Assembly: GCA_900552315.1 (NCBI GenBank) | Contig: URZM01000049.1 | Coordinates: 1-13,224, forward strand | Origin: an uncultured Bacteroidales bacterium | Lineage (GTDB): Bacteria; Bacteroidota; Bacteroidia; Bacteroidales; Muribaculaceae | DNA: 13,224 nucleotides | Reading direction: 5' to 3' | In this document: one piece after another, positions 6,066-12,760 of the stretch | Position numbering within the stretch: the stretch's first letter is position 1 | Layout: the number at the start of each line of letters is the position of its first letter | The notes under the pieces: generated by a model | The model's database searches: none | Seen by the model: only the letters and a program-made list of their open reading frames with translations | What the model was told of the DNA's origin: nothing | Position numbers and translations under genes: made by a program

Positions 6066-6707
6066 ATGACGGCATCAGTTTTGAAAAATAAAAGAATCTC
6101 CATATCCAAGGAGGAGCTTTCAGGTTTATCCACAGCGCATTACACAGACGGAGCCACCGTGATAGACTCCACCGAGGGATTGGAAGAAGCCATCTCCCAT
6201 CTCAACCAGGCCCGCATAATAGGATTTGACACCGAGACCCGCCCTTCATTCCGAAAGGGACTGAGCTTCTCGGTGTCGTTGCTGCAATTGGCGACTCCGG
6301 AGCGTTGCTTCCTGTTCAGACTTAAAAAGCTGGGTTTGCCCCTCCCGCTCAAAGAGATTCTTGAGAATACGGAGAGGCTGAAAGTCGGGGTATCCCTGCG
6401 AGACGATTTCCACTCCCTGGAGAGAATATGTGATTTACATCCCGACGGATTCATAGACCTTCAGCAATATGTAAAGAAATTCGGGATAACCGACAACTCA
6501 CTCTCCCGCATCTACGCCATACTGTTTGGCCAGCGCATTTCCAAAGGCCAACGTCTAACGAACTGGGAAACCGAAACACTTTCCCCCGCCCAGATAAACT
6601 ATGCCGCCTTCGACGCCATAAGCTGCATCCACATCTATGACTATCTCTCCTCAGGACAATTCAATCCACTCTCATCACCATACCTCAAAGACATAGAAAA
6701 CCCATGA
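6066..6707 (+). CDS. DEDDy 3'-5' exonuclease (RNase D/WRN-exonuclease-like)
   Basis: A 213-residue single-domain nuclease of the DnaQ-like superfamily (DNA_pol_A_exo1 type). Motif I is IGFDTET with Asp55 and Glu57. Motif II is in GVSLRDDFHSL, with Asp114 as the likely metal ligand. Motif III is YAAFD with Tyr179 and Asp183, the tyrosine marking the DEDDy class. RLTNWETETLSPAQ before motif III is typical of the RNase D/Werner exonuclease branch. It probably removes 3' nucleotides from DNA or RNA in the cytosol; which is preferred cannot be told. There is no HRDC domain, so it is shorter than classical RNase D. The message appears almost leaderless. The stop overlaps the next start (ATGA), so the two proteins are probably translationally coupled. 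Confidence 0.88.
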   Translation: MTASVLKNKRISISKEELSGLSTAHYTDGATVIDSTEGLEEAISHLNQARIIGFDTETRPSFRKGLSFSVSLLQLATPERCFLFRLKKLGLPLPLKEILENTERLKVGVSLRDDFHSLERICDLHPDGFIDLQQYVKKFGITDNSLSRIYAILFGQRISKGQRLTNWETETLSPAQINYAAFDAISCIHIYDYLSSGQFNPLSSPYLKDIENP

Positions 6708-6991
6708 CACAAAACTCCTCAGCTCCGAACCTGAACAAGAGACCCGCGATTATAGTAGGCGCGCTCTTCATATACATGTGTGTAATGGCATATATCAACC
6801 GGGAGACGCTCACGGTCTATCATGACTATCTCCGTTTCTTCGGCACGCTCGGAGCCGAACTCGTGGTGCTGACACTGCTCTTCTTCTTCCTGCGAAAACG
6901 AGAAAAGCTGAAACGCGAGCGTCTCGAGGACCTGCAGCGGGCCGAGGAAGAGCGTAAGGCCCTGGAAGCGAAGGACAAGAATCCGTCCTGA
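6704..6991 (+). CDS. Small two-helix membrane protein with charged C-terminal coiled coil
   Basis: A 95-residue protein of unknown function. After a polar N-terminus come two predicted membrane helices, about 14-30 (AIIVGALFIYMCVMAYI) and 44-63 (FFGTLGAELVVLTLLFFFL). A highly charged Lys/Glu/Arg-rich helix at about 64-92 probably forms a coiled coil or membrane-proximal stalk. With both termini on the same side, the charged tail is likely cytosolic. The start overlaps the exonuclease stop by 4 nt, so the two genes form one unit. The tail could hold a soluble partner, possibly the exonuclease, at the membrane; that is inference from coupling only. The gene ends 29 nt before the stop of the convergent bioG-bioC gene, and no clear terminator separates them. 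Confidence 0.75.
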   Translation: MTQNSSAPNLNKRPAIIVGALFIYMCVMAYINRETLTVYHDYLRFFGTLGAELVVLTLLFFFLRKREKLKRERLEDLQRAEEERKALEAKDKNPS

Positions 6992-7020
6992 GACTAAAAG
7001 CAAACATGCTCTAAAAGCCA

Positions 7021-8409
7021 TCAGCCCTTTCGGGCCAAAATATATATAGGGCGGAAAGTAAGCGTATAGCGTCCTCTTGGATTCATAGGGAATGTTTCGG
7101 CAAACCTGCGCAACTCCGACATGCTCGCCCGCTTGCCTCCCGACACGGTCACCCCGGTGAGCTGAAGATGCCTCAACGCCTCCAGCGGGGTGGTGAACTC
7201 AAGAGCCACTGCATCCTCCACAACCCGCACGTCGCGGAACAACGGCTCCAGCATTTCCCGAAGAGACGCTGCCGGGGCATACTGCAAATGGTCTTCACGC
7301 AGCCTTCGCAGCTCGCTCAGATTCCCCGGAGCGAAACTCGACATGGCTATTAATCCCCCCTGTTCCAGAACGCGCGCGCAGTTGGCGAAAAACAGGGGCA
7401 GGTTGCTGAACCACTGAATGGCCGAGGCCGAGACTATAGCCGATACCGAGGCTGGAGCAGCCTCTGCCATAGCCTGCATCCCGGCCTCCGCATCCCCGCA
7501 CCTGTACTCTTCCTCCTCTGCTATACCGTAACGAGGCATCTCGTAAAGGTCCATGAATACAGCCTTTCGCAGCAATACCCGCTTGCTCCACTCCCTCGTA
7601 AACAGACCCGTGCCGGGGCCTATCTCCACTATTGTGCCAACACTGGAGGCTGCTTTGTCCCCAAACGCCTTCTTGGCCAATGTCTCGGCTATGAGACGCT
7701 GTGCATGAGCGTGAGAATCGTAAGTGGAGAGACTTCGTGAGAAACGCTTGCCCACCCTTGCCACGTCCACAACAGTCCGCAGCACAATCTCTTGTAAATC
7801 AATATAATGCGGGGACGATATCTCATGGACTCCCGTCCTCCCTTCCCAAGCCTTCAGCTGGTTGGACGCGGGGAAAATCCTGTCATCGTGCCCTATGTAA
7901 GCACCGTCCCATGTAAGATGCTTCCCATTAGGATGCGAGGCCACATACTCCAGCTCCCCGCGAAGGGCATCCACATCCTGCAAGTGTTCGAACATGTCGG
8001 CTTTGGCCTGATAGGCGCTCACGCCTCCGCACATTCTTACCCTGAATTTGTAGAGATTCCGAGGCGAAAGCCCGGCTGCCGTGTCCCCAAACACCTTGGC
8101 GGGAATCCCCCTCTCATCGTCACACGGCCAGGGCGTGCCGTTCACCGCGTATGCCCTCACAGGCTCCAGCCTGCCGGGAAGCGCCCTCTCGGCAGCCCAC
8201 ACGCCAAGGGACCAGGCATATACATACACCGTTCTGTATGGAGTGAGCAGGGAGAAATCCGGAGTCGCACCGTCAAATCCCGAAACGAGGGCCACATCCC
8301 AGCCCGGCATACCGATATGGGCATAGCACCTCTCGTCGCTCCCCCACCCCGCGAACATGAGTATCAGGCGGTCGGTGAGACCCGTGCGCACAAGGAACTG
8401 AAGTTTCAT
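7021..8409 (-). CDS. BioG-BioC fusion: pimeloyl-ACP methyl ester esterase plus malonyl-ACP O-methyltransferase
   Basis: A 462-residue two-domain protein. Residues 1 to about 210 match the BioG (DUF452) esterase: FAGWGSDE (19-26), nucleophile Ser67 in YAWSLG, GHDDRIFP with Asp175/Asp176, and His201 in SSPHYID. Residues about 220-462 match BioC. FSRSLSTYDSHAHAQRLIA (223-241) is the BioC N-terminal signature, and VEIGPGTGLF (261-270) is the SAM-binding motif I, with VSASAIQWFSN (325-335) further on. BioC methylates malonyl-ACP so that fatty acid synthesis can build a pimeloyl chain; BioG then cleaves the ester to stop elongation. One polypeptide thus holds the enzymes that open and close pimelate assembly. 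It is the last gene of the bio operon, its ATG overlapping the bioF stop by 4 nt. Each half is of normal length, and no frame break is seen at the junction. Confidence 0.9.
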   Translation of the reverse strand: MKLQFLVRTGLTDRLILMFAGWGSDERCYAHIGMPGWDVALVSGFDGATPDFSLLTPYRTVYVYAWSLGVWAAERALPGRLEPVRAYAVNGTPWPCDDERGIPAKVFGDTAAGLSPRNLYKFRVRMCGGVSAYQAKADMFEHLQDVDALRGELEYVASHPNGKHLTWDGAYIGHDDRIFPASNQLKAWEGRTGVHEISSPHYIDLQEIVLRTVVDVARVGKRFSRSLSTYDSHAHAQRLIAETLAKKAFGDKAASSVGTIVEIGPGTGLFTREWSKRVLLRKAVFMDLYEMPRYGIAEEEEYRCGDAEAGMQAMAEAAPASVSAIVSASAIQWFSNLPLFFANCARVLEQGGLIAMSSFAPGNLSELRRLREDHLQYAPAASLREMLEPLFRDVRVVEDAVALEFTTPLEALRHLQLTGVTVSGGKRASMSELRRFAETFPMNPRGRYTLTFRPIYILARKG

Positions 8410-9527
8410 ACTATCTCTGAGATTATGTCGAGCAAACGGTCTATATCCGCATCGGTCAGCGATGCGTTGAGGCTGAAACGAATCCTCTCGGTACCGGCAG
8501 GCACCGTGGGGCGTCGGATAGGCAAAGCCAGGATTCCTCTGCGCCTCAACGCCTCAGACATTTCCATGGCCCGCGAGTTGCTCCCGGCCATAAGCGGGAC
8601 TATCTGCGAAGAGGAGACATTGGCCATACCTGTCAGCTCGGAGACCCCCTCCCTGAACCTGCGGCTTATCTGAGCCAGATGCCTGCGTTCCTCCGTCATC
8701 TCCTTTATCTTGCCGAGCATGAAGCGGGTGTACGCCACATTAACCGGGGGCAACGCCGTCGAGAAAATGAAGCTGCGGGCACTGTTAAGCAGAAACTCCC
8801 TCAATTCCCGGCTCGTGGCGGCAAACGCGCCCATAGAGGCGCAAGCCTTGCCGAATGTGCCTACGAGCAAGTCTACCTGCGGCAGAATACCCGACTCCTC
8901 GCACACGCCGAGCCCTCTTTCGCCATAAACTCCCACCGCATGGGCCTCGTCAACATACAGCATCACCTTGGGAAACTCCAGTTTCATCTCCACGATCTCT
9001 CTGAGCGGAGCCATGTCGCCGTCCATACTGTACACCGACTCGACTATTAGCAACACCCTCTCAGCCTGCGCTGACGCCTTCTCCAACTCACGGCGCAGTG
9101 AGTTAAGGTCATTATGCCGGAATCTGCGCAGCGACGCGTTCCCGAGCTTTATGCCGTCTATTATCGAGGCATGCACCAGCTTGTCCGCCACTATGGCCGT
9201 GCCTTCCACCGCGAGGGCCGACACACAGCCTGTGTTGGCATGATACCCTGAATTGAACAGCAGGACCGACTTTCCGTATTCACCGGCAAGCCAACGCTCC
9301 AACGCGTCATACTCAGACTGGCGGGAGGCCAACAGGCGGGAGGCAACCGATGTGAATGGAGGCAAAGGCACTTCTTTCAGGAACTCGTCCACAAGATCAC
9401 GCCTGCGTGCCAGACCGAGATAGTCGTTGGAAGACAAGTCCATCACACCCTCAGGAGCTTCTGCGGGAATAGAACGCAACCTGCCCTCCGCCCTGTATCC
9501 GTCCAATATTTCCGAGTACCTGCTCAT
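8406..9527 (-). CDS. bioF: 8-amino-7-oxononanoate synthase
   Basis: A 373-residue PLP enzyme, close to the usual 380-390. It condenses pimeloyl-ACP (or pimeloyl-CoA) with L-alanine to give 8-amino-7-oxononanoate and CO2. LSSNDYLGLA (31-40) is the family's N-terminal signature. FNSGYHAN (91-98) lies by the cofactor phosphate, VDEAHAVG (192-199) includes Asp193 and His196 at the cofactor, and TFGKA gives Lys227 as the Schiff-base lysine. PLP-dependent 2-amino-3-ketobutyrate ligase is a close relative, but the position between bioA and bioG-bioC settles the assignment. The start overlaps the bioA stop by 4 nt and the stop overlaps the bioG-bioC start by 4 nt, so the three are probably translationally coupled. 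Confidence 0.93.
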   Translation of the reverse strand: MSRYSEILDGYRAEGRLRSIPAEAPEGVMDLSSNDYLGLARRRDLVDEFLKEVPLPPFTSVASRLLASRQSEYDALERWLAGEYGKSVLLFNSGYHANTGCVSALAVEGTAIVADKLVHASIIDGIKLGNASLRRFRHNDLNSLRRELEKASAQAERVLLIVESVYSMDGDMAPLREIVEMKLEFPKVMLYVDEAHAVGVYGERGLGVCEESGILPQVDLLVGTFGKACASMGAFAATSRELREFLLNSARSFIFSTALPPVNVAYTRFMLGKIKEMTEERRHLAQISRRFREGVSELTGMANVSSSQIVPLMAGSNSRAMEMSEALRRRGILALPIRRPTVPAGTERIRFSLNASLTDADIDRLLDIISEIV

Positions 9528-10813
9528 TCCTCCTCCAGTTGTTCCTTCACCAGCATGATGAGCGTTGTGGCCAGTTTACGCACTTGGTCGTCGGTCACGG
9601 CCAGGTACGGTGGCATTATATATGCGTTGTGGCCGAAGGGACGTATCCACACCCCCTCCTCCACGCAACGTTTCTGGAACTTGCCTAAATCCACCTCGCG
9701 GTCCATCTCTATCACGCCGATGCCTCCAAGCACCCTTACGTCCCTCACCCCGGCTATCTCCCGGGCGGGAGCGAGAAGCTCGGTCATGAGCTTTTCCAGA
9801 TGAAGCACCTTACCCTGCCAGTCCTGTGCCAGCAGCATCTGCGTGCTCTTCAGGGCCACCGCACAGGCAAGCGGATTCCCCATGAACGTAGGCCCGTGCA
9901 TCATCACTCCGGCCTTTCCGGCCGAGATGGTGTCTGCCACACGTGCATTCGTAGCCACGGCGCTGAATGTCATATACCCCCCGGTGATGGATTTGCCTAT
10001 GGTCATTATGTCCGGTTCGACACCGGCATGCTCCCAGGCGAACAGCTTGCCCGTGCGTCCGAACCCTGTGGCTATCTCGTCGAATATCAGATATATGCCA
10101 AGCTCGTCACACTCCTTGCGAAGCTCCCTGAGATACTGCGGATGGTAAAATCTCATGCCCCCGGCGCCCTGCACTATGGGTTCCAGTATCACCCCGGCCA
10201 GTTCTTCGGCATGTTCCCTGAGCAGCTCGCGCATGGGGATGAAATCCGCCGGGTCCCACTCTCCTCCGAAACGGCACTGTGGTGACGGCGCGAAATAGCG
10301 GACAGGCAGTGCGCCCCCGAACACGCCGTGCATCCCGGTCACAGGGTCGCAGACGCTCATCGCGTTCCAGGTGTCCCCATGATAGCCGGTGCGTATGGTG
10401 GCGAAATTGGTGCGGCGCGGATTGTCCTGCGCCTGCACCGCCATCTTCAGCGCCACCTCCACGGCCACGCTGCCGCTGTCGGCATAAAAGATATGCTTCA
10501 TCGAGGGTGGCAATATGCTTTTCAGCAGCTTGCCAAGCTCTATGGCCGGCTCGTGGGTGAAGCCGCCGAACATCACATGGCTCATCTTCTCTATCTGCTC
10601 ATGGGCCGCCTTGTTGAGCTCCGGATGGTTGTAGCCGTGAATCACACACCACCATGACGACATGCCGTCTATCAGCTCCGTGCCGTCGGCCAGCGTTATC
10701 ACGCACCCGTGCGCCTCCCGCACCTTATAAGTCGGTAGCGGGTTGTGGGTGGACGTGTACGGATGCCACAGGTGCTCCCTGTCGAATGAGTCATGAATAT
10801 CTGTACTTGCCAT
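9524..10813 (-). CDS. bioA: Adenosylmethionine-8-amino-7-oxononanoate aminotransferase
   Basis: A 429-residue class III PLP aminotransferase of normal length. It transfers the amino group of S-adenosylmethionine to 8-amino-7-oxononanoate, giving 7,8-diaminopelargonate. HLWHPYTS (14-21) and MSSWWCVIHGYNHPEL (51-66) are BioA signatures, the paired tryptophans 54 and 55 lining the substrate pocket. GYHGDTWNAMSVCDP (143-157), FDEIATGFGRTG with Asp245 and TIGKSITGGY with Lys274 form the PLP site. It begins 1 nt after the lpxH stop and overlaps bioF by 4 nt. No internal promoter is visible between lpxH and bioA, so it depends on transcription from upstream unless a promoter lies inside lpxH. Confidence 0.95.
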   Translation of the reverse strand: MASTDIHDSFDREHLWHPYTSTHNPLPTYKVREAHGCVITLADGTELIDGMSSWWCVIHGYNHPELNKAAHEQIEKMSHVMFGGFTHEPAIELGKLLKSILPPSMKHIFYADSGSVAVEVALKMAVQAQDNPRRTNFATIRTGYHGDTWNAMSVCDPVTGMHGVFGGALPVRYFAPSPQCRFGGEWDPADFIPMRELLREHAEELAGVILEPIVQGAGGMRFYHPQYLRELRKECDELGIYLIFDEIATGFGRTGKLFAWEHAGVEPDIMTIGKSITGGYMTFSAVATNARVADTISAGKAGVMMHGPTFMGNPLACAVALKSTQMLLAQDWQGKVLHLEKLMTELLAPAREIAGVRDVRVLGGIGVIEMDREVDLGKFQKRCVEEGVWIRPFGHNAYIMPPYLAVTDDQVRKLATTLIMLVKEQLEEE

Positions 10814-10814
10814 G

Positions 10815-11567
10815 TTATATCATTTTGTAATAATGAAGGGTCAGCACACCGTCCGTCATCTTGGCGTATGAGCAGAGGTCAATCCACTCTCCCAGGATTA
10901 CAGCCGAGGCTTTATCAGTTATTTTCTCCTCCACAAGCACATGCCTGTGGCCGAAAATGTAGTAGTCTATTTGCGGATGGGTGGCCGCATGCTCCGCCGC
11001 AAACAGCATCAAAGGCTCCTCGCTCTTGCCTCCGTAGGGCTCGCTCACCGGGTGCCCGCTGCGGTTCTGCGAACTCCATCCGTATGCGAAGGGTATGCTC
11101 CAGCGCGGGTGGATGCCGGCATACAGCTTCTGGCACACCTTGTTGCGGAACATGCCCCGTATGAACCGGAACATGCGGGGCAGCTTGCCCACACCGTCTC
11201 CATGGGTGATGAAGCATCTCTTGCCCTGGATAACTCGCTCCATGACCCCGTCCACCACCTCTATGCCCAGCTCATGGGGCAGATAGTCGAATATCCAGAT
11301 GTCATGGTTGCCTATCATCCAGGTGATTTTAACCCCGCTGTCAGACAGCTCGGCGAGTTTGCCTAAAAAGCGCACATAACCGCGCGGCACGGCATACCGG
11401 TACTCGAACCAATAGTCGAGCACATCGCCCACCAGATACACGGCCTCCGCGTCCTCCTTTATGGAATCAAGGAAACGCACGACCCGTCTCTCCACCTCAT
11501 GCGGATCCTTGAAATACCTCGCGCCAAGGTGAAGGTCACTCAGGAAATATGTAGACTTGCCCCCCAT
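10815..11567 (-). CDS. lpxH: UDP-2,3-diacylglucosamine diphosphatase, LpxH-like
   Basis: A 250-residue calcineurin-like metallophosphoesterase. LpxH cleaves UDP-2,3-diacylglucosamine to lipid X and UMP, the fourth step of lipid A synthesis, at the inner face of the inner membrane. The di-metal site is visible in order: DLHLG (11-15), GDVLDYW (47-53), GNHD (86-89), HGDG (122-125) and FGHRH (205-209). The length fits LpxH. The C-terminal GEWIDLCSYAKM resembles LpxH-type proteins in Bacteroidota. The start at 11567 places DLHLG at residue 11, as usual. It lies 21 nt behind the sufT-like gene and 1 nt before bioA, so it sits inside a biotin operon. A related UDP-sugar hydrolase with another substrate cannot be excluded. 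Confidence 0.85.
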   Translation of the reverse strand: MGGKSTYFLSDLHLGARYFKDPHEVERRVVRFLDSIKEDAEAVYLVGDVLDYWFEYRYAVPRGYVRFLGKLAELSDSGVKITWMIGNHDIWIFDYLPHELGIEVVDGVMERVIQGKRCFITHGDGVGKLPRMFRFIRGMFRNKVCQKLYAGIHPRWSIPFAYGWSSQNRSGHPVSEPYGGKSEEPLMLFAAEHAATHPQIDYYIFGHRHVLVEEKITDKASAVILGEWIDLCSYAKMTDGVLTLHYYKMI

Positions 11568-11588
11568 ACAGAAAGTGTCCCTGCCGGT

Positions 11589-11924
11589 TCAAAGGAATCC
11601 GAGTTCCAGCTTGGCCTCCTCGCTCATCATGTCCTGGTTCCACACCGGGTCGAACACCAGGCGCAGGTCAACGCCGGTGGGGCCTTCGATACTCAGCAGT
11701 TTCTGGCGCACATCCTCCAGGATAAAGTCGGCCGCCGGGCAGTTGGGCGCCGTCAGCGTCATGTCTACATGCAGGTTGCCGTCAGCCGGGTCATAGTCTA
11801 TCTTGTAGATCAGGCCAAGGTCATATATGTTCACCGGGATTTCAGGGTCGAACACCGTGCGAAGCACATCTATGGCCTTGCGGGTGATCTCCATCTCCTT
11901 GTCTTGAGTGTTTTTATCGTCCAT
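11589..11924 (-). CDS. MIP18/DUF59-family Fe-S cluster assembly factor (SufT-like)
   Basis: A 111-residue single-domain protein of the MIP18 (DUF59) family. Members such as SufT help mature Fe-S proteins, acting as auxiliary factors in the cytosol. The motif DPEIPVNIYDLGLIY at 26-40 is diagnostic; Cys62 in TAPNCPAADF is the conserved cysteine; and FDPVWNQDMMSEEAKLELG at 91-109 is the typical C-terminal segment. It is the first gene of the minus-strand unit that continues into lpxH, bioA, bioF and bioG-bioC. The pathway's last enzyme, BioB, consumes Fe-S sulfur, so a functional link is conceivable, but bioB is not present here. PaaD-like members of the same superfamily are the alternative; the short single-domain form favours SufT-like. 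Confidence 0.88.
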   Translation of the reverse strand: MDDKNTQDKEMEITRKAIDVLRTVFDPEIPVNIYDLGLIYKIDYDPADGNLHVDMTLTAPNCPAADFILEDVRQKLLSIEGPTGVDLRLVFDPVWNQDMMSEEAKLELGFL

Positions 11925-11941
11925 GTCTTAGAGAGTGTTAT

Positions 11942-11954
11942 GGGGGCCTCCCCC
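11942..11954. other. G5/C5 hairpin in the leader of the sufT-lpxH-bio operon
   Basis: GGGGG (11942-11946) faces CCCCC (11950-11954) across three bases. On the minus strand it lies between the candidate -7 box (11969-11976) and the sufT-like start at 11924, inside the presumed leader. The stem is short and no U tract follows. Its function is unknown. Confidence 0.35.
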
Positions 11955-11968
11955 CGCGTTTCAGCTCA

Positions 11969-11976
11969 CAAAATTA
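11969..11976 (-). promoter_or_regulatory. Candidate -7 box for the sufT-lpxH-bio operon
   Basis: TAATTTTG on the minus strand matches TAnnTTTG and lies about 45 nt before the sufT-like ATG. At the expected -33 distance the sequence is G-rich and has no TTG, so the promoter call rests on one element only. Confidence 0.45.
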
Positions 11977-12018
11977 GTGAAAATTTCGGGACACCCCCTC
12001 TGTCTCAAAAAAAATAAT

Positions 12019-12026
12019 TACCTTTG
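12019..12026 (+). promoter_or_regulatory. Candidate -7 box for the beta-barrel gene at 12052
   Basis: TACCTTTG matches TAnnTTTG and lies 25 nt before the ATG at 12052, a sensible leader distance. An A-rich run lies just upstream. No TTG occurs at the normal -33 distance, so this is half a promoter by consensus. Confidence 0.5.
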
Positions 12027-12051
12027 TGAACTATAACAAATATCGACCAAT

Positions 12052-12663
12052 ATGAAAACCTACTGGAAAACAGCCCTTGTGGCTATTGTCGCCGTGGTGC
12101 TGGGTTGCGCTTCGGCTTCCGCTCAATTCCGTTTCGGCGTGAAAGCCGGCGTGAACCTCAACAGCTTGCATTTCTCTGACGTGGCCAAGAATCTTCAACC
12201 TGACAACGGCTGCGGTTTCACCGGAGGTGTGATGACCGAGTTCCAGGTACCTATCATAGGTCTGTGCCTGGACGCATCGCTCATGTACACACACATGACT
12301 GCATCGACTGACGTGTACACAGATGTGACAGCCTCCGAAGAGATTGGGCAAAACAAGAATTTCCTCGAAATACCCATTAACTTGAAATACAAGTTCCCCG
12401 TTCCATTGGTTCAGCCCTACCTGTTCACCGGACCCTCCTTCGCCTTCAAACTCGGCGGCGACCACGACTATTTCAAGACCAAGACCGTACAGTGCGCCTG
12501 GAACATCGGTCTCGGATTCGAGGTGCTCTCACACCTTCAGATTTCAGGCTCATACGGCTTCGGTATGAACAACATCATGAAGAACGTCGCCGGAATCAAC
12601 ACAACAGACGATTTCAAGGTCAAGAACAACTACTGGACCATCACGGCAGCATATCTGTTCTAA
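12052..12663 (+). CDS. Secreted outer-membrane beta-barrel protein (PorT/OmpA-barrel-like)
   Basis: A 203-residue protein with a clear signal peptide (Lys2, Lys6, hydrophobic core, cleavage probably after ASASA at residue 24). The mature part starts QFRFGVKAGVNLNSL, the usual opening of the small Bacteroidota beta-barrel family, and shows alternating hydrophobic and polar strands such as FLEIPINLKYKF and PYLFTGPSFAFKLGG. It ends WTITAAYLF; a C-terminal aromatic residue is typical of barrel proteins. An eight-stranded barrel would fit the size. The function is unknown: porin-like, structural or adhesive roles are all possible. VLGC at residues 16-19 resembles a lipobox, but the downstream ASASA site and the barrel pattern favour ordinary secretion. 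The next gene encodes a similar protein. Confidence 0.82.
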   Translation: MKTYWKTALVAIVAVVLGCASASAQFRFGVKAGVNLNSLHFSDVAKNLQPDNGCGFTGGVMTEFQVPIIGLCLDASLMYTHMTASTDVYTDVTASEEIGQNKNFLEIPINLKYKFPVPLVQPYLFTGPSFAFKLGGDHDYFKTKTVQCAWNIGLGFEVLSHLQISGSYGFGMNNIMKNVAGINTTDDFKVKNNYWTITAAYLF

Positions 12664-12682
12664 AGACTTACCCTTCCCATTG

Positions 12683-12727
12683 GCTGACGCACAGCCCGGC
12701 ACCCCTACGCCCGGCCCGTGCGTCAGC
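12683..12727 (+). other. Hairpin between the two beta-barrel genes
   Basis: GCTGACGCAC (12683-12692) and GTGCGTCAGC (12718-12727) form a perfect 10-bp stem around a 25-nt C/G-rich loop with two copies of GCCCGGC (12694-12700 and 12709-12715). No T run follows on plus, so it is not a standard intrinsic terminator. It could protect the 3' end of the upstream message or lower downstream expression. Confidence 0.6.
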
Positions 12728-12760
12728 TATCAATGACTTTCCCACTGATATTTCACAGCA

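Noticed and set aside
6059..6091. 10-codon upstream ORF overlapping the exonuclease start
   Set aside because: The ATG at 6059 is at or before the predicted transcription start and leads to a stop after ten codons; nothing suggests translation.
6994..7036. Short repeats and small hairpins between the convergent genes: CTAAAAGC twice, AGCA/TGCT, and GCCC/GGGC overlapping the bioG-bioC stop
   Set aside because: The stems are only 4 bp and the direct repeat 8 bp; this is too weak to call a terminator or repeat element.
7807..8673. 288-codon open frame on plus, opposite bioG-bioC and bioF
   Set aside because: It runs across the junction of two well-identified genes on the other strand and shows no family motif.
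11499..12017. 172-codon open frame on plus, opposite lpxH and the sufT-like gene
   Set aside because: It is antisense to two recognised genes, crosses their intergenic gap and has no signal or domain features.
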